7,573 nt of DNA from Chryseosolibacter sp966095595. Lineage in GTDB: Bacteria > Bacteroidota > Bacteroidia > Cytophagales > Cyclobacteriaceae. Below, one piece after another: positions 7,144-7,573 of the stretch. Below the pieces are notes generated by a model. The model searched no databases. It saw nothing but the letters and a program-made list of their open reading frames with translations, and had not been told where the DNA came from. Location of the stretch: contig CBHTUB010000294.1 in NCBI GenBank assembly GCA_966095595.1, forward strand, positions 1-7,573, written 5' to 3'. The translations under genes were made by a program, and so were the position numbers. Position 1 is the first letter of the stretch. Each line of letters starts with the position of its first letter.

Positions 7144-7573
7144 TGAAAATTCCGACAGTGCTTTTGTTTTTGGTGATGCTGACAGCGATCCGGGCGTCAA
7201 GGGCACAAGTCAACGATCACGCTATCCGGCAAAGCGTTTTAGAGCGGGGTATCGCCAATAAGGACTTCATCTTCGGAAAGTGGACAGAAAACTGAGGCAC
7301 TGAAACACATCTGACATATCTTGGCAAAGTTGAAACCAATTCTCAGAAGGTGTTTAAGGTGATGAACTCAGTCTGGGTTTGGGGACTCTCACAACGGGCT
7401 ACGAATCGAATCCTCATCTTTGACGAGAGAAACCGATACGTCGGTGAATACGGGATAACCACAACTGACGATATGCCGACCAGGCTCGTGGATGGCGTCC
7501 TGATCTTCGAAAATAAAAAAGACTCCGATTGCGATGCCAGGCTCGTAACCAGAGTTGACCTGACAAGAGGACT
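7143..7573 (+). pseudogene. Small secreted protein gene interrupted by an in-frame TGA (right end outside window)
   Basis: From the ATG at 7143, 50 codons encode a signal peptide (about residues 1-21, hydrophobic core then SRAQ) and the start of a mature domain ending FGKWTEN. A TGA stands at 7293-7295. The same frame then stays open for 92 more codons to the window edge, beginning GTETHLTYLGKV and continuing with MNSVWVWGLSQRATNRILIF and DDMPTRLVDGVLIF. The sequence on both sides has one protein-like character: aromatic, beta-rich and without low-complexity runs. This points to an intact ancestral gene with one nonsense change; for example GGA to TGA would restore Asn-Gly-Gly. I do not recognise a named domain. 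The intact product would be an exported, probably periplasmic or lipid-free secreted protein. It is coupled to DUF4240 through TAATG. Alternatives are a sequencing error, readthrough, or a restart at ATG 7362, which would lack a signal peptide. Confidence 0.7.

Noticed and set aside
7293..7295. TGA read as an amino acid (altered genetic code or selenocysteine)
   Set aside because: TGA is a genuine stop for the DUF2339 gene, since the following bases belong to the next gene in another frame. I see no reason to expect selenocysteine at this position, and a single base change is simpler.

Overview
The window looks like an ordinary stretch of chromosome from a member of the Bacteroidota. Three things suggest this. 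Start codons lack clear Shine-Dalgarno sequences. Intergenic regions carry the TAnnTTTG-type -7 promoter box of that phylum, with a perfect copy in front of the glycyl-tRNA synthetase gene. The protein families (single-chain GlyRS with a charged insertion, a DUF2339/DUF3999 pair, CPBP protease, DUF4240) also fit. This taxonomic call is inference; no rRNA gene is present.

Layout. Positions 1-1131 (minus strand) hold the N-terminal 377 residues of glycyl-tRNA synthetase, running off the left edge. A 186-base divergent intergenic region (1132-1317) carries a promoter box facing each way. On the plus strand, a tight cluster follows: a large multi-spanning DUF2339 membrane protein (1318-3783), a DUF3999-type exported, membrane-anchored protein (3780-5021, 4-base ATGA overlap), and a short-chain dehydrogenase/reductase (5031-5699). 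After a 71-base gap with a small hairpin comes a CPBP-family intramembrane protease (5771-6487). An 80-base gap with promoter-like boxes leads to a DUF4240 protein (6568-7143). This is coupled through TAATG to a small secreted-protein gene (7143 to the right edge) whose reading frame is broken by one in-frame TGA.

How the genes may work together. DUF2339 and DUF3999 proteins are, to my knowledge, a recurrent gene pair. The overlap here supports joint production of an inner-membrane protein and a periplasmic partner, whose function is unknown. The SDR gene 9 bases downstream is probably co-transcribed, but nothing in it shows a shared task. CPBP and DUF4240 look like separate transcription units or loosely attached followers.

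I found no mobile element, CRISPR array, tRNA, rRNA or clear defence system. The most interesting signal is the apparently single-base nonsense break at 7293-7295. Next come the poorly characterised DUF2339/DUF3999 pair and the apparently near-leaderless start of the GlyRS gene.
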